Origin: Anaerolineales bacterium | Lineage (GTDB): Bacteria > Chloroflexota > Anaerolineae > Anaerolineales > UBA4823 | DNA: 6,034 nucleotides | Direction of reading: 5' to 3' | Assembly (NCBI GenBank): GCA_022865865.1 | Contig: JALHTN010000202.1 | Location: 1 to 6,034, forward strand | In this document: positions 4,251-6,034 of the stretch, one piece after another | Layout of the letters: every line of letters begins with the position of its first letter | Position numbering within the stretch: the first letter of the stretch is position 1 | Notes under the pieces: generated by a model | What the model was told of the DNA's origin: nothing | The model's database searches: none | The model's input: the letters and a program-made list of their open reading frames with translations, nothing else | Made by a program: the position numbers and the translations under genes

Positions 4251-6034
4251 ATGACCCTAGTTAACAGAACCGGCAGGCGCACCTTGGTGGTGTATTGGTT
4301 TGCAGCCTTATTGTTGCTGGTCATTGTGTTGATTTATGCATCGTTCTCGGCGAACGGCCAGGAATTGGTTACCTATACCAAGTGGTCGAAAGTCGAATTG
4401 GAATTCTCCGGCCCGGAATCACTGGGGATGGGTGACCCCAACCCGTTTAAAATCCCAGTAGAGGTGGCTTTTACTGACCCTGACGATCGGGTCTATACCG
4501 TCCCAGCGTTTTATGATGGTGATGGAGCTGGAGGGCTGGACGGGAATATTTGGAAGGCCAGATTTTCACCTGATGATGCCGGTACGTGGACTTATGTCAC
4601 ATCTAGTGTGGAGGAGAGTCTCAATGGACTGAGTGGGAGCTTCCAGGTGAGTGATAATGTTGGATGCCAATCAACCTTAACGAGCGGGCTGCCAGATTTT
4701 TCCTGTACAGGACGGCTTGAGTTTGTTGGGGAGCATTATTTGCGGTTTACCAATGGAGAATACTGGTTGAAAGGTGGGGCCAATGAGCCGGAGGATTTCA
4801 TGGTCCCGGGAGTTAATGCCGGGTTTTCCAGCAAGCAAGCCGCGATTGATTATCTGGCCAGCAAAAGCATTAATTCGATTTACCTCATGCTGGACAATAT
4901 CGATGGGGATCGAAAGAATATCTGGCCTTGGGTTGGTGAGACCCAGGTGGAAGCGAAGCTTAACCATGAGCGTTTCGATGTCGCTAAGCTGGCAGCCTGG
5001 GAAAACATACTTGATATGATTCAGCAGCGGGGATTGGTGCTGCATATCGTGTTCGAAGATGATTCAGCCTGGATTGGGTTCAACCGGGCGATGTATTATC
5101 GGGAGATCGTGGCTCGTTTCGGTCATTTCAATGGTCTATATTGGAATATGGCTGAGGAATATAATGAGGTTTATTCAGCAAACCAGATCAAGGATTTCGC
5201 CCAAACGCTGAGTGATTTGGATCCTTATGGCCATCCGATTACCGTCCACCAGCAGGGAGGGTTAACCAATTGGGAGCCATTTCTCGGCGATTCACGATTT
5301 GATCTGACAAGTTTTCAGACCAGCAGTGAACCTCAAAACAGTGCTGCAGCAGATTGGTTTGAGAGAGTCGCAGACTCGGGTAAAACCATTCCGGTTGCAT
5401 TTGACGAATCAACCCGCTTACTGATTTCTACCGAAAGAGACAAATTCCGCCATGTCGCTTGGTCAGTATATGCAGGTGGGGGAAATTATGAAGTTTATAC
5501 CCGGTTAGGGAGTGCTGGATACCCGGAATATGAGCACATTTTCGCAGACCTCGGCCGGGCGAAAAAATTCCTCAGCGCGTTGGATTACTGGGAAATGAGT
5601 CCCCAGAATGGGCTGCTGACCAGTGGGCTGGGATATGTTTTCGCCCAAGGTGGTGAAACCTACCTGATTTATCTACCTGGAGGGGGAGCGATTACGCTTG
5701 ATCTCAGCATAAATGAAAGCAAGTATGAAGCCACCTGGTTTAACCCACGTGATGGATCAAATTTGGTGTTCGGTCATATCACAGGCGGGGAACCTAAAGA
5801 TTTTCTTGCTCCGGATTCTCAGGATTGGGTGCTTCTACTGCGGGTCGATCATTCAACGCCTCCAGAGATTCTGTCCACTCCTGAAACCAATGCCCTCGAA
5901 GGTCAGACTTATCATTATGAAGTTCAAGCCAGTGGCAACCCATCACCGGTCTTTACTTTATTGCGCGCGCCTCTAGGTATGACTATCGAAGCAGGTTCTG
6001 GTCTAATTGAGTGGGTGCCACCCACCATTGGTGA
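4251..6034 (+). CDS. Exported glycoside-hydrolase-like protein: DUF5060, TIM barrel-like domain, beta-sandwich, Ig-like domain (continues past right edge)
   Basis: The frame is open from ATG 4251 to the window end, giving 594 residues with no stop. A basic start (RTGRR) precedes one hydrophobic helix (about 12-31), a signal peptide or membrane anchor; no clear cleavage site is seen. Residues about 42-134 match DUF5060: TKWSKVELEFSG, NPFKIPVEVAF, FYDGDG, and IWKARFSPDDAGTWTYVT. A linker with C139 and C152, possibly disulphide-bonded, leads to a TIM-barrel-like region (about 160-445) of the apiosidase-like/DUF4038-related type: YWLKGGANEPEDF, NIDGDRKNIWPW, LYWNMAEEYNE and IPVAFDES. Likely catalytic carboxylates are E302 or E303 and E386. 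Residues about 450-531 resemble the C-terminal putative collagen-binding beta domain (ATWFNPRDGS...DWVLLL). From 537 an Ig-like He_PIG-type domain begins (PPEIL, GQTYHYEVQASGNP, APLGMTI, GLIEWVP). It probably acts on a polysaccharide outside the cell; the substrate is unknown. A weak ribosome site, GGA, lies 7 bases before the ATG. Confidence 0.85.
   Translation, partial: MTLVNRTGRRTLVVYWFAALLLLVIVLIYASFSANGQELVTYTKWSKVELEFSGPESLGMGDPNPFKIPVEVAFTDPDDRVYTVPAFYDGDGAGGLDGNIWKARFSPDDAGTWTYVTSSVEESLNGLSGSFQVSDNVGCQSTLTSGLPDFSCTGRLEFVGEHYLRFTNGEYWLKGGANEPEDFMVPGVNAGFSSKQAAIDYLASKSINSIYLMLDNIDGDRKNIWPWVGETQVEAKLNHERFDVAKLAAWENILDMIQQRGLVLHIVFEDDSAWIGFNRAMYYREIVARFGHFNGLYWNMAEEYNEVYSANQIKDFAQTLSDLDPYGHPITVHQQGGLTNWEPFLGDSRFDLTSFQTSSEPQNSAAADWFERVADSGKTIPVAFDESTRLLISTERDKFRHVAWSVYAGGGNYEVYTRLGSAGYPEYEHIFADLGRAKKFLSALDYWEMSPQNGLLTSGLGYVFAQGGETYLIYLPGGGAITLDLSINESKYEATWFNPRDGSNLVFGHITGGEPKDFLAPDSQDWVLLLRVDHSTPPEILSTPETNALEGQTYHYEVQASGNPSPVFTLLRAPLGMTIEAGSGLIEWVPPTIG

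Noticed and set aside
4677..5045. 122-codon minus-strand frame inside the hydrolase gene
   Set aside because: It is a shadow of the DUF5060/TIM-barrel coding frame, which carries clear family motifs.
5713..5976. 87-codon plus-strand frame in a second frame of the hydrolase gene
   Set aside because: The main frame is open through this stretch and encodes the beta-sandwich and Ig-like domain, so no frameshift need be assumed.

Overview
The window looks like ordinary chromosomal sequence from a bacterium, most likely a member of Chloroflexota (Anaerolineae-like). The taxonomic guess is an inference. It rests on the style of the lipoprotein at the left edge (lipobox followed by a Thr/Pro/Ala/Gln-rich tract), a PolX with an unusual Q-x-W palm strand, and a large secreted DUF5060/TIM-barrel/Ig-like protein. 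Base composition is balanced and fairly even. There is no sign of an insertion sequence, integrase, CRISPR array, tRNA or rRNA.

Layout, left to right. (1) Positions 1-174, minus strand: the first 58 codons of a lipoprotein whose remainder lies outside the window. A perfect TATAAT box and an inverted repeat lie upstream of it. (2) Positions 329-955, minus strand: a 208-residue membrane protein with two transmembrane helices, a bacterial PH-like domain and a C-terminal SHOCT motif. (3) Positions 956-1161: a divergent intergenic region with back-to-back promoter candidates and an imperfect inverted repeat between them. (4) Positions 1162-2274, plus strand: an APP1/DUF2183-type, HAD-like phosphatase. 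(5) Positions 2245-3981, minus strand: a family X DNA polymerase with a PHP domain (PolX), overlapping the APP1-like gene tail to tail by 30 bp. (6) Positions 3982-4250: a divergent intergenic region with short repeats and weak promoter candidates. (7) Position 4251 to the right edge, plus strand: the first 594 codons of a large exported, glycoside-hydrolase-like protein. It has an N-terminal membrane segment, a DUF5060 beta-domain, a TIM-barrel-like region, a beta-sandwich and the start of an Ig-like (He_PIG type) domain. Its open frame is uninterrupted to the window edge.

The genes do not form an obvious shared pathway. Strand changes and separate promoters suggest at least four independent transcription units: envelope/lipoprotein, membrane PH-like protein, lipid phosphatase versus DNA repair, and polysaccharide degradation. 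I see no clear undescribed multi-gene system. The strongest oddity is in PolX. Its third palm-domain metal-binding aspartate is replaced by glutamine and a nearby arginine by tryptophan, while every recognisable PHP-domain metal ligand is kept. This points to an enzyme that may have lost or altered polymerase activity but kept its nuclease/phosphoesterase.
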